Source: Takakia lepidozioides
Lineage: Eukaryota; Streptophyta; Takakiopsida; Takakiales; Takakiaceae
Direction of reading: 5' to 3'
Length of the DNA stretch: 60,000 nt
Assembly: GCA_030704615.1 (NCBI GenBank)
Contig: CM060732.1
Location: forward strand, 67,005,053 to 67,065,052
This document shows positions 31,711 through 42,440 of this stretch, one piece after another. The first letter of the stretch is position 1. The number at the start of each line of letters is the position of its first letter. A program made the position numbers and the translations under genes. The notes below the pieces were generated by a model. It was not told the origin of the DNA. It worked only from the letters and a program-made list of their open reading frames with translations, and made no database searches.

Positions 31711-34150
31711 CCAAGCGGCTTGCCACCGCGAAGAGCGGAGTTGACCACAAGATTGAGGTGATACCGGGATCGGAGCCGCTACCAAGGCGCCCTAACCGGT
31801 TGAGCCAACAGAGAGTTGGGTCGATCTGAGACTCAGCTCAAGGAATCTAATGTCAAGGGGTACATCCGGCCGGAGTAATTCACCTTAGAAGCCCGGTTGC
31901 TATTCGCAGACAAGACGGATGTGTGTCGATTACAGGGCTCTAAATAAGGTGACTATAAAAAACCGGTACCCTTTGCCAAGGATCGACAACCTTTTTGATC
32001 GGTTGGCAGGAGCGAAGTATTTCAAGGATTGATTGCGCTCCGGCTACCATCAATTCGAGTGGCAGAAAGAGACGAGGAGAAGACCGCGTGCAGGACAAGG
32101 TATGGTTCTATGAGTCTTGGTGATGCCTTTTGGGCTCACCAAACGCACCCGCGACTTTAGCACGCTAATGAACAGCCTTTTCCAGAGTGTTGGTAGACTT
32201 GGTGACGTGTACATCGATGACATCTTGGTGTACTCGAAGAGCACCTGGAGCACCCTAAAAAGGGTGTTCCAGAAATTGCGGGAAGGGAAGCTGTAGCCAA
32301 AGCTTCAAAGTGCGAATTCGGGGTCACAAAAGTGGAGTTCCTAGGGCATGTGATTACACAGGATGGGATATAAAAATGGGATGACAGAAAGGTGAGGGCG
32401 ATCTGTGGATTTGGAGCCTCCGACTTCGGTCCCGGGAGTGCGATCCTTCCTAAGACTCGCCTCCTACTACTGTAAGTATGTGAGAAATTTTGCCAAGATC
32501 GCGGGGCCGTTGTCAGACCTTCTGTGTAAATCAAAAGTCTGGGTATGGAACACCTTTTTGTGGCCAAGCTTTTGCTGAGTTGAAGAAGCGGATGCGGATG
32601 CGGAAGCTCCAGTCCTCAAAATCCCGGAATTCGGACCGTCCATTTGAGATTCATACAGATGCGTCGGACTTGCAATTGGGGGTGTACTCATGTAGGATGG
32701 ACGTCCAGTTGGCTTACGAAAGTAAGAAACGGATGAAGTGGAGCGACGGTGGCCTACGCACGAGAAATAAATGAAGCGGTGGTGGTGTGGGCAATGATGC
32801 CTTGGCTTGGACGGCCACTATATTGGTTCCAACCTAGTGAAGGTGTTCACGGACAATGTCACGGTGAAGTATTTTACCACGCAACATAAGTTGTCCCCAA
32901 AACAAATTAGGTGGCAAGACACTTTGGCACTATTGGACGGGATATCCAATACAAACCGGACAGGACAATGTGGTGGCCGATGCTTAAGTAGAAAGCAGCA
33001 GCTCATGATGGTGTACAGGGGCGAGACGGCGCTCCAAGGAAGATACGGAAGGCTTACTGAAAGGATGAGATAGCGAAGTTCGTGATGCGGGACTTGAGTA
33101 TGGGGGGTTAATCGCAGTTCCACTTGCAAAATGGACTGCTCCGGTATAAGCAAAAATGTTTCTATGTGCCGAAGGGAGGGATCAGAGATAGTCTCTTGAG
33201 AGAATGTTATGATGGCCCACTTTGCGGGCCATGGCGGAGCCAAACGCACCGCGGCACTCTTGAGAAAAGAGTATTTGGCCCAAACTGAGAGGAGGAGGCC
33301 GATGATTATGTCAAGACATGCACACATGCCAACAAAACCGTGCGCGAGTATAAAAAGCAAGCAAGGCTTTTACAAACCTTGCCGATTCCAGAGGGGTCTT
33401 GGAAAGTGTTCTCGATGGATTTCATTACTGCTATGCCGCTGTCAAAAAGGATTCGATGCAATCATGGTGGTGGTGGATAGGTTCAGTAAAATGGGCCATT
33501 TCATCCCCACCAAGGATACGGCAATGGCGTAGGAGCCAGGACGACTTTACTTTGCCCACGTCTTCAAGCATCATGGACTCCCGAAGGATATTGTCTCGGA
33601 CAGCGATCCAAAGTTTACAAGTAAATTTTGGAGGCACTGTGGAAGAAAATGGGGACGAGGCTCAAGATGAGCACCCGCTTCCGACTACACGGACGGCCAA
33701 ACGGAACGGGTGAATTCCGTAGTGAAGCAGATCTTGCGAAATTACGTGTCGGCGGACCAATCGGACTGGGTGGAGCACTTGGACGCGGCAGAGTTCTGTT
33801 ATAATAACACAAAATACTCCGCAACGGGTGTTTCTCCTTTCGTATTGGTCTATGGAAAAGCACCTCTAGTGCCGACAAGTTGGGCCGCCAAGACATAGAG
33901 GAGAAGCGGCAGCAGCAGCGTGTGTGGAGGAACGCGAGCGCTTGTTGAAGCTCGCAAAGTACAACATCGCCAAAGCTAGGAAACGATATGAACGACACGG
34001 CAAATCGAAACGGAGGGAAGTCAAGTTTGAGGCAGGCACGGAGGTCTGGTTGAACATCAAGAATTTTCAACTACCTCCATGAGAAGGAGTCGGAAGTTCG
34101 ACCTCGTATGCGGGACTTTTCATATCCGGAAGGTTATGAATGAGGACGTG
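31690..34150 (+). pseudogene. Element C RT, RNase H and integrase, many frameshifts
   Basis: DNA-level match to the pol of element A is continuous (for example CGATTACAGGGCTCTAAATA and CAGGATGGGATA) but broken by very frequent one- and two-base insertions and losses, so only short frames remain. Recognisable pieces: [12 protein letters not shown]-type core sequence near 33560-33600 in shifted frames, TDGQTERVN near 33690-33715, and AEFCYNNTKYSATGVSPFVL at about 33786-33845. This block preserves the integrase core that element A has lost. Confidence 0.85.
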
Positions 34151-34156
34151 TAGGAG

Positions 34157-34480
34157 TTGGAGCTGCAGCCCAACAGCAAAGTGCATCCGGTATTCCACGT
34201 CTCCCTTTTCAAGTCTTACTTCAAAGATGAAGCGCGTCCGAATCGGCCTCAAGTGTTGCGTCCGCCACCTGTGCTGTTGGATCATGAAAATGAACCTGAG
34301 TACGAGGTGGAGGCAGTGCTTAAGTCGAGGAGGTTCAAGAATCGAGAAACGGAGTATCTCGTGAAATGGAAGGGCTATCATCATGTGGAGGCATCTTGAG
34401 TGCGTGCCTCAGAAATGGGGAACGCATCCGAGGTGGAAGGGCGACCTCAAAAGCGGAAGAAGCGTTGCTGGGGACATCAA
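34157..34480 (+). pseudogene. Element C integrase C-terminus and chromodomain
   Basis: Open again from the C-terminal domain (VHPVFHVSLFKSYFKDEARP) through the chromodomain (EYEVEAVLKSRRFKNRETEY, LVKWKGYHHVEAS), where a TGA replaces the tryptophan found in element A. The remaining residues to the normal stop are present in the same frame. Confidence 0.87.
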
Positions 34481-34489
34481 CTTTGGAGC

Positions 34490-35367
34490 GTGGGGGAGGA
34501 AATGCATGCTTAGCCCAGCTTAGCTAGCTCAGGAATCCGGTTGCAAAAAATTGTATTGTACAAATTTTGGTATAAATGAAATGGTTCCCAAATGCTGTGC
34601 TTCCTATTTGTTGGAATGGGTGATGCATGGTATGTTGGCTAGTGTGTAGAATGCATGCTAGCTCACAAAAGTGGGAGAGTAAATTGGGTTAATCGTGTGT
34701 TTGCGCAGTGCCAAAATCGGTGACTCCCATCCAAGGGACAAGGAATCTTGCGCCTTCTTTAGGAGTTCACGTGCTAGTGCGCACCTGGCGCATGCGCGTA
34801 CTATAACTGCCCTACCGAGGGGGTTGCCTTGTAGTGCGGGCTAACGCGGAAGCTACGTGCTTCTGTTCACGTACTATAATCGTGTAGCCTCGGGACAAAG
34901 CCGTAGTGCGGCTTCGGCGTGTTCCTATACCTCAGGCCAACATTCCAAGGCGGACCCAATTATAGTGATTGGGGCGCACGGTTGGTTCAAGGTTATCTTC
35001 CTAGTCAAAAAGGGTTCAAGGTGAACCCTTGATCAAGGTGAGGCCAAAAGCGGCATCATGAGCGGTCGCAAGCAATGTTGTTGCAATAAGGCAATTTGAT
35101 CCTCGGGGAGGATCGTTCCTTGGCCTGAAGTAGGCAAGAAGAGTGCACTGGGAGGAGCTTGAGAGGCCCCACCCTTGGCCGGGACTTGGAGGAAGTCGGG
35201 CCGAACTAGCTAGTGGAGAGTAGAGTCAAGTGGGGGTTTGGTTCTTACCCATGGGACGCCATGGTGCGGAAACAAACTCCTTGATGTGGGACGCCACAAC
35301 TTGGATGTTCGTTTCTACAAAATGGACAAGTCGATGAGGACATCGACTCCCTGTTGATAGGGGTGTG
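34490..35367 (+). other. Element C 3' non-coding region
   Basis: Matches the 3' non-coding region of element A closely. No protein-like frame. Confidence 0.7.
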
Positions 35368-36086
35368 TGTCGCGGCCCTTTGCCTTGAGGGTAGGGGGGT
35401 CGGGACGCAAAGGGGCTGCCCCTGTGGTGGGGGCAGCAATAGGTACGGGGGGCTGAAGCACCCTTGAGTGCCCAAGGCACTCAAGGAGGCGGAGGCGCTC
35501 ACTAGGTGGAGCCCCGCCACGGGTTGCGGTGGAGGTGGCTCCACAAGGGGTGGTGGTAGCTTAGTGGGGCTTAGTGGGGGTGGCATATGACTCACCATAG
35601 GGCGGAGACCTGGTGGTGGGAGTCGTGGGGAGTCTTGGGACTCACCACGGTCCAATGGGGACATGGTGGGTGGGCCAAGACTCACTGTGACTCATCACCG
35701 GGAATCGAGGGTCTTCGTGGTGGTTCACCATAAAATGGCATGGTTGTTTGTGAAACCCCCGCGGACAGTCACAGAAGTATATATAGGGAGTAGTAACCCC
35801 GAGAACGGTGCAAGCCCGTTGGTGACCAAAAACTAGTGAGCAAGCGAGCGAGCCGGAAAGCGACCAAGGAGTGGGGAGCTATTCCGGACTGCCATCTACA
35901 AAAGGGAATTTCCACTAGGCCCAAATCGGTGGAGAGTCTGTTGGGGAAAGAAAGGGGGACCGTTATGTCCCGGTGAGCAGCCGAAGCTCCGAGTTGGCCC
36001 GGCGGCCAGGTTGGGAGTTAGGCGTGTGCATCAAAGCAAATAACTATGACTTGAAGGGGGAGCTTACCGAAGTGAGGTGCGCGACA
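35368..36086 (+). repeat. Element C 3' LTR
   Basis: 719 bp, TGTCGCGG to GCGCGACA, followed by TSD copy ATCTG. Differs from the 5' LTR by small losses (such as GGCGGTGGCAGC reduced to GGCAGC near 35434) and a few substitutions. Confidence 0.93.
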
Positions 36087-36679
36087 ATCTGTATCTTTAC
36101 TCCTCTTATCAAGCCTAATGGTTGTACACTCTTTTGATCTGCCATTGTTACTGTGAATGGAGCTGGTTTCATGTTACTTTGACCAAGCTTCTGCCTTAAC
36201 TGGTCTGTCATAATATTCACTCCTGAGCCTCCATCTATCAATACATTAGTCAAGTCTGTGCTTCCAATTCTCAATTGGATTACTGGCATGGAATCATCAA
36301 AGTCCATGACTGTTTCTCGCCCTTCAGGTTTCAAATTATAACTTGTCACCTTGCCGTTCAGGTCTATGTTCTCTATTACATGAGCAATCTGATTGATTGC
36401 TTGATACAACCTGTGTCTACAATGGAGTGCCACAGCCAATAGCTGCCCAATTGTAATATCAGCTTTGGACTGGCATATTATTTCAGCCAAAGTCCCTTCA
36501 TTATCCTGCACCTGTGAAGCCTCTTGCTTCACTTCATCTTCTCCTTCTTCATCTTCTCTTTCAGAGTCAGAAGAATCTGCCATAGGTATATCAGTATCCT
36601 TCTGCATTTCCCTTATGGTATCAGCCACTTCTTTATGTAGTTCCTTTTCATCTCTCCATGCCTCATCATCTTCAGGCAC
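36087..36679 (-). pseudogene. Element D protease, N-terminal portion
   Basis: An open minus-strand frame beginning MPEDDEAWRDEKELHKEVAD. An acidic spacer (SSDSEREDEEGEDEVKQEAS) leads to a helical segment and then the retropepsin core: VIQLRIGSTDLTNVLIDGGS, GVNIMTDQLRQKLG, FTVTMADQKSVQPLGLIRGV. The DGGSGVN active-site form is normal for this plant Ty3 group, and the aspartate is present. The frame is cut at 36087 by element C and its conserved LLLGRPWL end lies across the insertion near 29080. Confidence 0.85.
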
Positions 36680-37590
36680 ATCACTGCCATCTTCATTAAT
36701 ATCTTCTTCTCCTCATCCCTGGAGATATTAGTTTACTTTTGCTTTCTGGTACATCTTCTACTTACTTCTGGTACAAAACATTGGATAACATGTGAGCTGG
36801 CCACTCACTACTGGGCCTTCATTCACAGGAGCTCTCATCTCATTCTGGTGTCGAATCTAGAATGGACAGACTGCTTTGCAATGTCCTGCCTGGTTACAAT
36901 AGTAACACAGTTCTTCACCATTGGGTCATTGGGTCCTCGCCCTTGGTCTATTCTGGAATTATTTCTATAATCCTGATTCCCTGGCTGGTAATTCCCCCTT
37001 GGATTACCCTAATAGTTGCCTCTGGGATTTCCTTGGTAATTCCCTCTTGGATTGCCTCTTCCTGCCATACCATTATTATATCCACCAGGCCTACCATTGT
37101 GGTCCTGATCATTGTTTCTTCTTGGCTGGGTTTGCACTTGATGCACCCTCACTTGCCTAGGTCCTCTTGTAGCTGTCCTTCTATTGTAATAGCAATTCTC
37201 AGTAGAATGGTTATCCTTTTAACAGATAGTACAGTGTTTCTCCTTCATGTGGCATTCAGTTGTGGTATGGCCTTCATTTTGGCACTTTGCACACCAAACA
37301 CCTTTCATCCAATGTGTTGCAGCCTCTGTGGCGTACATTTTCAAGATTTCTTCCAATCTTTTTTCATAGTTGTCCCTCTTCAACTTTTTCTTCTTCTTGC
37401 TCTTCCTCCTGAGCTCTTGCTCTTCTTCCTCATCTGACTCATCTTCAGAGTCATCATCTTCTCTTTTCTCTCTCCTGAGCATTCCCAATTGCTCAATTCT
37501 GTTGGCTGTTTCGAATGCCTCCTCCACTATATTATGGGGTAATATATCCACTTTCTTTTGTAATTCAGGTCTGTTAGAGGGCTGTCTGGG
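36680..37590 (-). pseudogene. Element D gag C-terminus with three CCHC knuckles
   Basis: The minus-strand frame from about 37590 reads VDILPHNIVEEAFETANRIE, a Lys/Arg-rich and acidic stretch, then knuckle 1 CAKCQNEGHTTTEC (about 37260-37305). Knuckle 2 (C-T-I-C ... H-STEN-C, about 37190-37240) has an in-frame TAA. A Gly/Asn/Arg-rich segment follows with three copies of GNPRGNY, one ending in a TAG. After a frameshift, knuckle 3 CYYCNQAGHCKAVC lies near 36870-36910. Three CCHC knuckles in one gag are more than the usual one or two. Confidence 0.75.
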
Positions 37591-37704
37591 ACTTAGACAG
37601 TTTTACGAGTTCTGTGGGGTACCCTTAATTTTGCGCAGACTTACGGTTGGTAGACTCGGACCAACAGAGGCCTTAGGGGTAACAGACATAGGCCTTAGGG
37701 GTGG

Positions 37705-37985
37705 TAAACATGCTTAGACAGTTTGTCACAGCCTTGCACAGTTAGACACAGCTTCACACAGCCTGCCACAGTTAGACACAGCCTAACACAGTCTGTCACA
37801 ACCTGACACAGCCTTACACAGCTTGTCATAGCCTGATACATCCTTACACAGCCCGACACAGCTTGTCACAGCCTTGCACAACCTATCACAGCCTATCACA
37901 GTCTATCCAAGCCCGACACAGCCCGACACAGCTTGTCACAGCTTTATACAGCCTATCACAGCCTATCACAGTCTATCACACAAAC
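37705..37985 (+). repeat. CACAG minisatellite
   Basis: About twenty irregular 11-13 bp units built on CACAGCCTGACACAG with variants CACAGTTAGA, CACAGCTTGT and CACAGCCTAT. Low complexity; no coding role likely although it is open in two frames. Confidence 0.85.
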
Positions 37986-40103
37986 CCACACACAGCCGTC
38001 ACAATCTCTTCACCTTCACACACAAGCCCATCACAACATTCACAAGGAACGGTTATCATTGGCAGGGAATGACATCTACATGTTTGCTTAGATAAAGGCT
38101 AAGGCTGACTTGGGCTACAGTAAAGGGATAGAGGGGGTCATCGACCAGGCCAAGCGCAATGTTTGACTCCACAACAACAGTTTCCAAGTGTCCCAAAAAG
38201 CTTGCTGCAAATTAAAATGTATTGGATTGGGAGTCTGTGTTGTAGTGACCTGCTATTAAGTGGATGTTTTATTAATGATTATTTGTGGTCTGTGCAGGCA
38301 TCATGATGAAGAGGAAGACTTTCGGGAGCCCTCCAGAGAACTTGGACACGAGGTTAGAAAAGTTGCAGGCGAGTGTTGCAGATCTGCAAGAGCAGGCGAA
38401 GGAGCAAGCTTTATTTAATAAGGTACACGAATATTATGATAGTACATATATATATTATAACTTTGATAATGGTAATAATTAATATAATGTCAAACCTCTT
38501 AATATTCACTTTATATGTCTTTGTCTGTGTATAGCAATATCTGCCAGTGTGCTTGTGGGATTCTAAGATAGATATTTTTTGGGTGGCTTTTATACAGAAG
38601 CTCAGGCCCGTGAGAAAACAATTCGTGAAGCAACGGGCTTTGGCCCTGATCAACGAGTTAGCAAGTTTTATCTCCCAAATTTATGGAATCGGCCTTGAAC
38701 TTAAATTCAAGAGAGGTTATTCAACCATGAAACTGGAGGCGAAAAATGCTTTTGAAAGCGATTTTATCCTCTTCAAAACGGAGGTGAATGTCAGCGTGGG
38801 CTCTCCAAGTGATCTTTGTACTCTGTTTAGCTGCATTTGCGACGAACGAAATGGTAATTTCTCTTCAGTAGAAACCCTAATATGCTTGCAACCTTTTCAG
38901 AATAGAATGATTCTTAATCTAGTAATTGGTTCAGAGAGTAATGTGGTTAATATGAGAATTTGGCAGGTGACGTCCATTTCGAGGAGCCGGAGGAGGTTCT
39001 GCGCTCAATTGCGAAGTTCAAAGCATAGAATAGCGACCTCCTTCACATTCTTGATGCAGATGTACAATTGGTGATGGATAATTTGCTGGAGTGTACTCAA
39101 TATTTTGTGGGACAACATCGTCTCAGACGCTTGGCAGGACAGGTTATCGTGCGTCTGGCGATGACTTGTGGTGGCCAACCTTGGAGTACAAGAGGTGGTA
39201 AGTGTATTCAAACTAATACTTGTCTTCGTCGGTGGTGTGCTTAATGATAGAAACTTTGGTTACATGCCATTAATGTAACTTTTGTGTTTGTTTGTGTTTT
39301 TCAGGATTGAATAAGGTTTTGAGACAGCGAATGTGTAGTATGCTCAAACTGAATCTGCACCCAGACATGGATTTGAAATCATTTCGGGCAGGTTTGATCG
39401 ACATTGTGAAGAACTCATTATGTTATGGTCCCAGCACTACAACAAATTGCGGCTTTTACGTCTCTGTGTTATGACTGCAAATGCAGTCATGGAAGCCATT
39501 TACGACTTCCTGACTCTGCAGACGTAAAGACCTAGTCAGTTGTGACATGGCAGATATGACTCTCCAGGCTGGCTGTCACGTGGCGCCAGAGCAGCTGTGG
39601 GGGTAGTCATACACGCTGGCATTACTGAATGACTGAACGGGTCCATGTCAGCCGCTGTGTAATAGAGACACGTGCTCTCTACAGAACACGCCACGTGTCA
39701 GACTGCGACGCCATCCGACTGCAGAGGAGGGAATCAGACGTCAGCATGTGTCGCATCGTGATTTTGACACGTGGTTCCTCATGTCAATTGACACGCGTCG
39801 CCGTTGGGGGTTGTAGATTTACTTTATTGTTATTATAATTACTAAAATAATTATTATAATTATTATTACTGACCAACATGGGACAGTGGCACATTATTAA
39901 ATAACGAATTTTTGAAATTATATTCTTAGATAAAATATTTATTCGCTCAGATACCAAAACACACCCTTACGGGGAAGGAGAGTTTGCCTTAGTGCCTGTG
40001 CTGAATTGCATCTGCTACTGTTACCTGTTTATGGATACTTTTTTATTGTCACTTTGGCAGTATCATATCAAAGTCACTCCAAACTATCTATCATCTACCC
40101 ATG

Positions 40104-40270
40104 ACCATCTACCCATGCAGGTTTCTTGTAGCTATCCTTCCACAGGGAATCATCGGTAATCTGGAGCTTGAAATCCGGCTTTCTTGGATGATCTGGACCC
40201 ACACTCTATCCCTGCTCCTTCAGCTATCCATGCCTCTGCATAGATCATGCATATATCCTTGCATTGCTGT
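40104..40270 (+). repeat. CACTA internal repeat, copy 1
   Basis: Begins CCATCTACCCATGCAGG and continues through CACTCTATCCCTGCTCC and TTCAGCTATC. Recurs near 40672-40830 and 42297-42440 in the same orientation with small differences. Confidence 0.8.
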
Positions 40271-40483
40271 TAACAGCTGACAATGACAGCCTACATTTGT
40301 TCCAGCAAACACCCAACTCAACTTACCACACAAGTTCCTATTCTCAATTGCATCTGTTACTCTCTGTAATCCAACAAGCATTTACCTTTTTGCCTCGGTT
40401 GTCCCACCATTGACTGGGGTCAAAAAAGTATTCATTCCACAGCTTCCCCTCATCTCCGTTAACTGTTTTTCGATACTTTCCTG

Positions 40484-40830
40484 TTGTCACATTGGCAATA
40501 TCATGTCAAAGTCACTCCAAACTAGATTCACTCAACCAGCTAACTTGCAGACATTGGAATTTAGGGCCGGTTCTGATAAGAGGGAAAAACAGGGTGAAAT
40601 GTGTTGAAGAAGGTGCCTTTATTAGCAGTGCTTGATTTTATCAATTGTGCCGCTACTCCTGCGGCTTCCAGTTCACCATCTACCCATGCAGGTTTCTTAT
40701 AGCTAAATCCACAGGTAATCATAGGTAATCATGTGCTTGAAATCTGGCCCTCTTGGATGAATCTGGACCCATACTCTATCCCTGCTCTTTCAGCTATCAC
40801 TGCTTCTGCACAAATCATGCATACTTCCTT
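40484..40830 (+). repeat. CACTA internal long repeat, copy A
   Basis: Matches about 42103-42440: TCATGTCAAAGTCACTCC, CAACCAGCTAACTTGCAGA, TTAGGGCCGGTTCTGATAAG and so on through the CATCTACCCATGCAGG segment. It is thus an amplified block of about 340 bp. Confidence 0.8.
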
Positions 40831-41089
40831 GCCTTGCAGCTGATAATGACAGCCTACATTTGTTCTAGGAAACACCCAACTCAGCTTATCACACTAGTTC
40901 CTATGCTGATTTGCGTCTGCCCTCTATAATCTAACAGGCATTAACCTTTTTCCCTCGGTTGTCCCACCATTCCACAACTTCTCCTCGTCTCTGTGACCTG
41001 TTTCTGGATACTTTCCTATTGTCACATTGGCATCATGTCAAAGTTCAGATCGACATCTAGTACAATTCCACCACGAACCTCTTTGCTAT

Positions 41090-42050
41090 TTTGCAGGGCT
41101 GCCAGGCTTGCATACATGTTGCAAATGTAACAAACGCGATGTGGTTGCGCTGCAGTATCCCTTCCCACACCACTTGCTCATAGACCTCTCCAAAGGGCCT
41201 CCATCCCGTGCCGCTGTTGTGCATATACTGGGATCATCATCCTCCATGCACCCCAATTTGGCATACAAGTCCACAAGGGCATAGTTCAGAACAACATTTG
41301 TTTAATTCCAGCTTGGACGATCAACATCACAAACCCCGTCTTCACTCATTGCCTACTCTAGGTAAGTGCAATTATGGGCTAGGCTGGTACCACATCTCAT
41401 TCAGCCATATTATCAAAACAACCATGTATCCTTGTAGTTGCACCCTGCAACCTTGGCATACATGTCCACTACGGCAACGTTCAGAATCACATCAAATACA
41501 ATACCAGCTTTGACAATATCACCGTGGACCTCTGTACCCTTTTTCAGGGCTGCCAGGCGTGCATTTGACATACATATCCACCAAGGCAGTGTTTAGAGTG
41601 ACATCTAGTGGTACAATTCCAGATTTGATAATGGACCTTTGCGTCCTTTCCAGGGCTACCAGGCTCGCATTTGACATACATGTACACCAGGGGAATGTTC
41701 AGAATGACATCAGGTACAATTCCAGCTTTGATGATGTCACCATGAACCTCTTGGCCCCTTCCCAGGGCTGCTAGGCTCGCATATGCATATTAACAAACAC
41801 AAATGAACATGACCTGGTTTGGCTTCATCCTTTCCCACATCATTTGTTCTTAGGTTTCCAAAGCCTTACTCCCACACCTATGCTACACACACCTTACAAT
41901 CATGGCAGTCCACAACACCACATCTCATTTAGCCATGTTGTCAAACTCTCCCTTTGCATCAGGCTTGCTGCACCCACATTTGGCATACATGTCCACTAGG
42001 GCAGTGGTCAGAATGACAACTAGTACAGTTTCAGCTTTGACGATGGCACA
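41090..42050 (-). pseudogene. Captured PPR fragments inside the CACTA element
   Basis: On the minus strand the sequence repeatedly encodes the hallmark of pentatricopeptide L-type motifs: TALVDMYAKCG near 41985-42015, VYMYVKC near 41665-41690, ALVDMYVKC near 41560-41590, VVDMYAK near 41455-41480 and VDLYAKLGC near 41245-41270. Upstream of one unit is EVHGDIIKAGIVPDVILN, again PPR. Two adjacent units are 106 bp apart, close to one 35-residue motif. Frames are broken. PPR proteins bind organellar RNA; these pieces are non-functional scraps, probably from a captured nuclear PPR gene. Confidence 0.75.
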
Positions 42051-42102
42051 TGGCCCAGAGATATCCCAATATCCCGCTACCAATGGGTTCAATGCATACT
42101 CT

Positions 42103-42440
42103 TGTCACATTGGCAGTATCATGTCAAAGTCACTCCAACTAGATTCACTCAACCAGCTAACTTGCAGAATTGAACATGAAAATTTAGGGCCGATTCTGAT
42201 AAGAGGGGAAAATAGGGTGAAATGTGTTTCAGAAGGTGCCTTCATTAGCAGTGCTTGATTGTATCAATTGTGTTGTTGCTGCTGCGGCTTCCAATTGACC
42301 ATCTACCCATGCAGGTTTCTTGTATCTATCCTTCCACAGGGAATCATAGATAATCTGGAGCTTGAAATCTGGCCCTCTTCCACACTCTATCCCTGCTCCT
42401 TCAGCTATCTATGCCTCTGCACAAAATCATGCATACAACA
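42103..42440 (+). repeat. CACTA internal long repeat, copy B
   Basis: Second copy of the 40484-40830 block, with some substitutions and short indels. Confidence 0.8.

Larger units (their letters stand above)
29150..36086 (+). mobile_element. Ty3 chromovirus C, same family as A, inserted in element D
   Basis: 6937 bp, LTRs 29150-29877 and 35368-36086, perfect 5-bp target duplication ATCTG (29145-29149 and 36087-36091). Same PBS, gag, pol and 3' non-coding region as element A, but it keeps the zinc knuckle, the protease and the integrase core that A lacks. Coding is disrupted throughout: stops in gag, a catalytic Asp-to-Asn change in the protease, and dense 1-2 nt indels between about 31690 and 34150. 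Confidence 0.93.
27481..37590 (-). mobile_element. Ty3-type element D, old and truncated, with nested insertions
   Basis: Minus-strand gag (to about 37590), protease (36100-36680, continued at 28634-29149 across element C), the linker to RT (28441-28640) and the start of RT (27481-27618). The RT stops dead at SPIVIVP, where the family normally continues KKNGK, so the 3' part is lost. No LTRs are visible. Two later insertions lie in it: element C (29150-36086) and an hAT-type MITE (27627-28440). Excluding these, about 2.4 kb of D remains. Confidence 0.82.

Noticed and set aside
36862-37437. Plus-strand 191-codon hydrophobic frame, possibly a membrane protein
   Set aside because: It is the complement of the Gly/Asn/Arg-rich gag of element D; the apparent membrane segments are an artefact.
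37860-38095. Open frames in the CACAG minisatellite as a repeat protein
   Set aside because: Two frames are open only because the unit lacks stops; no start context or homology.
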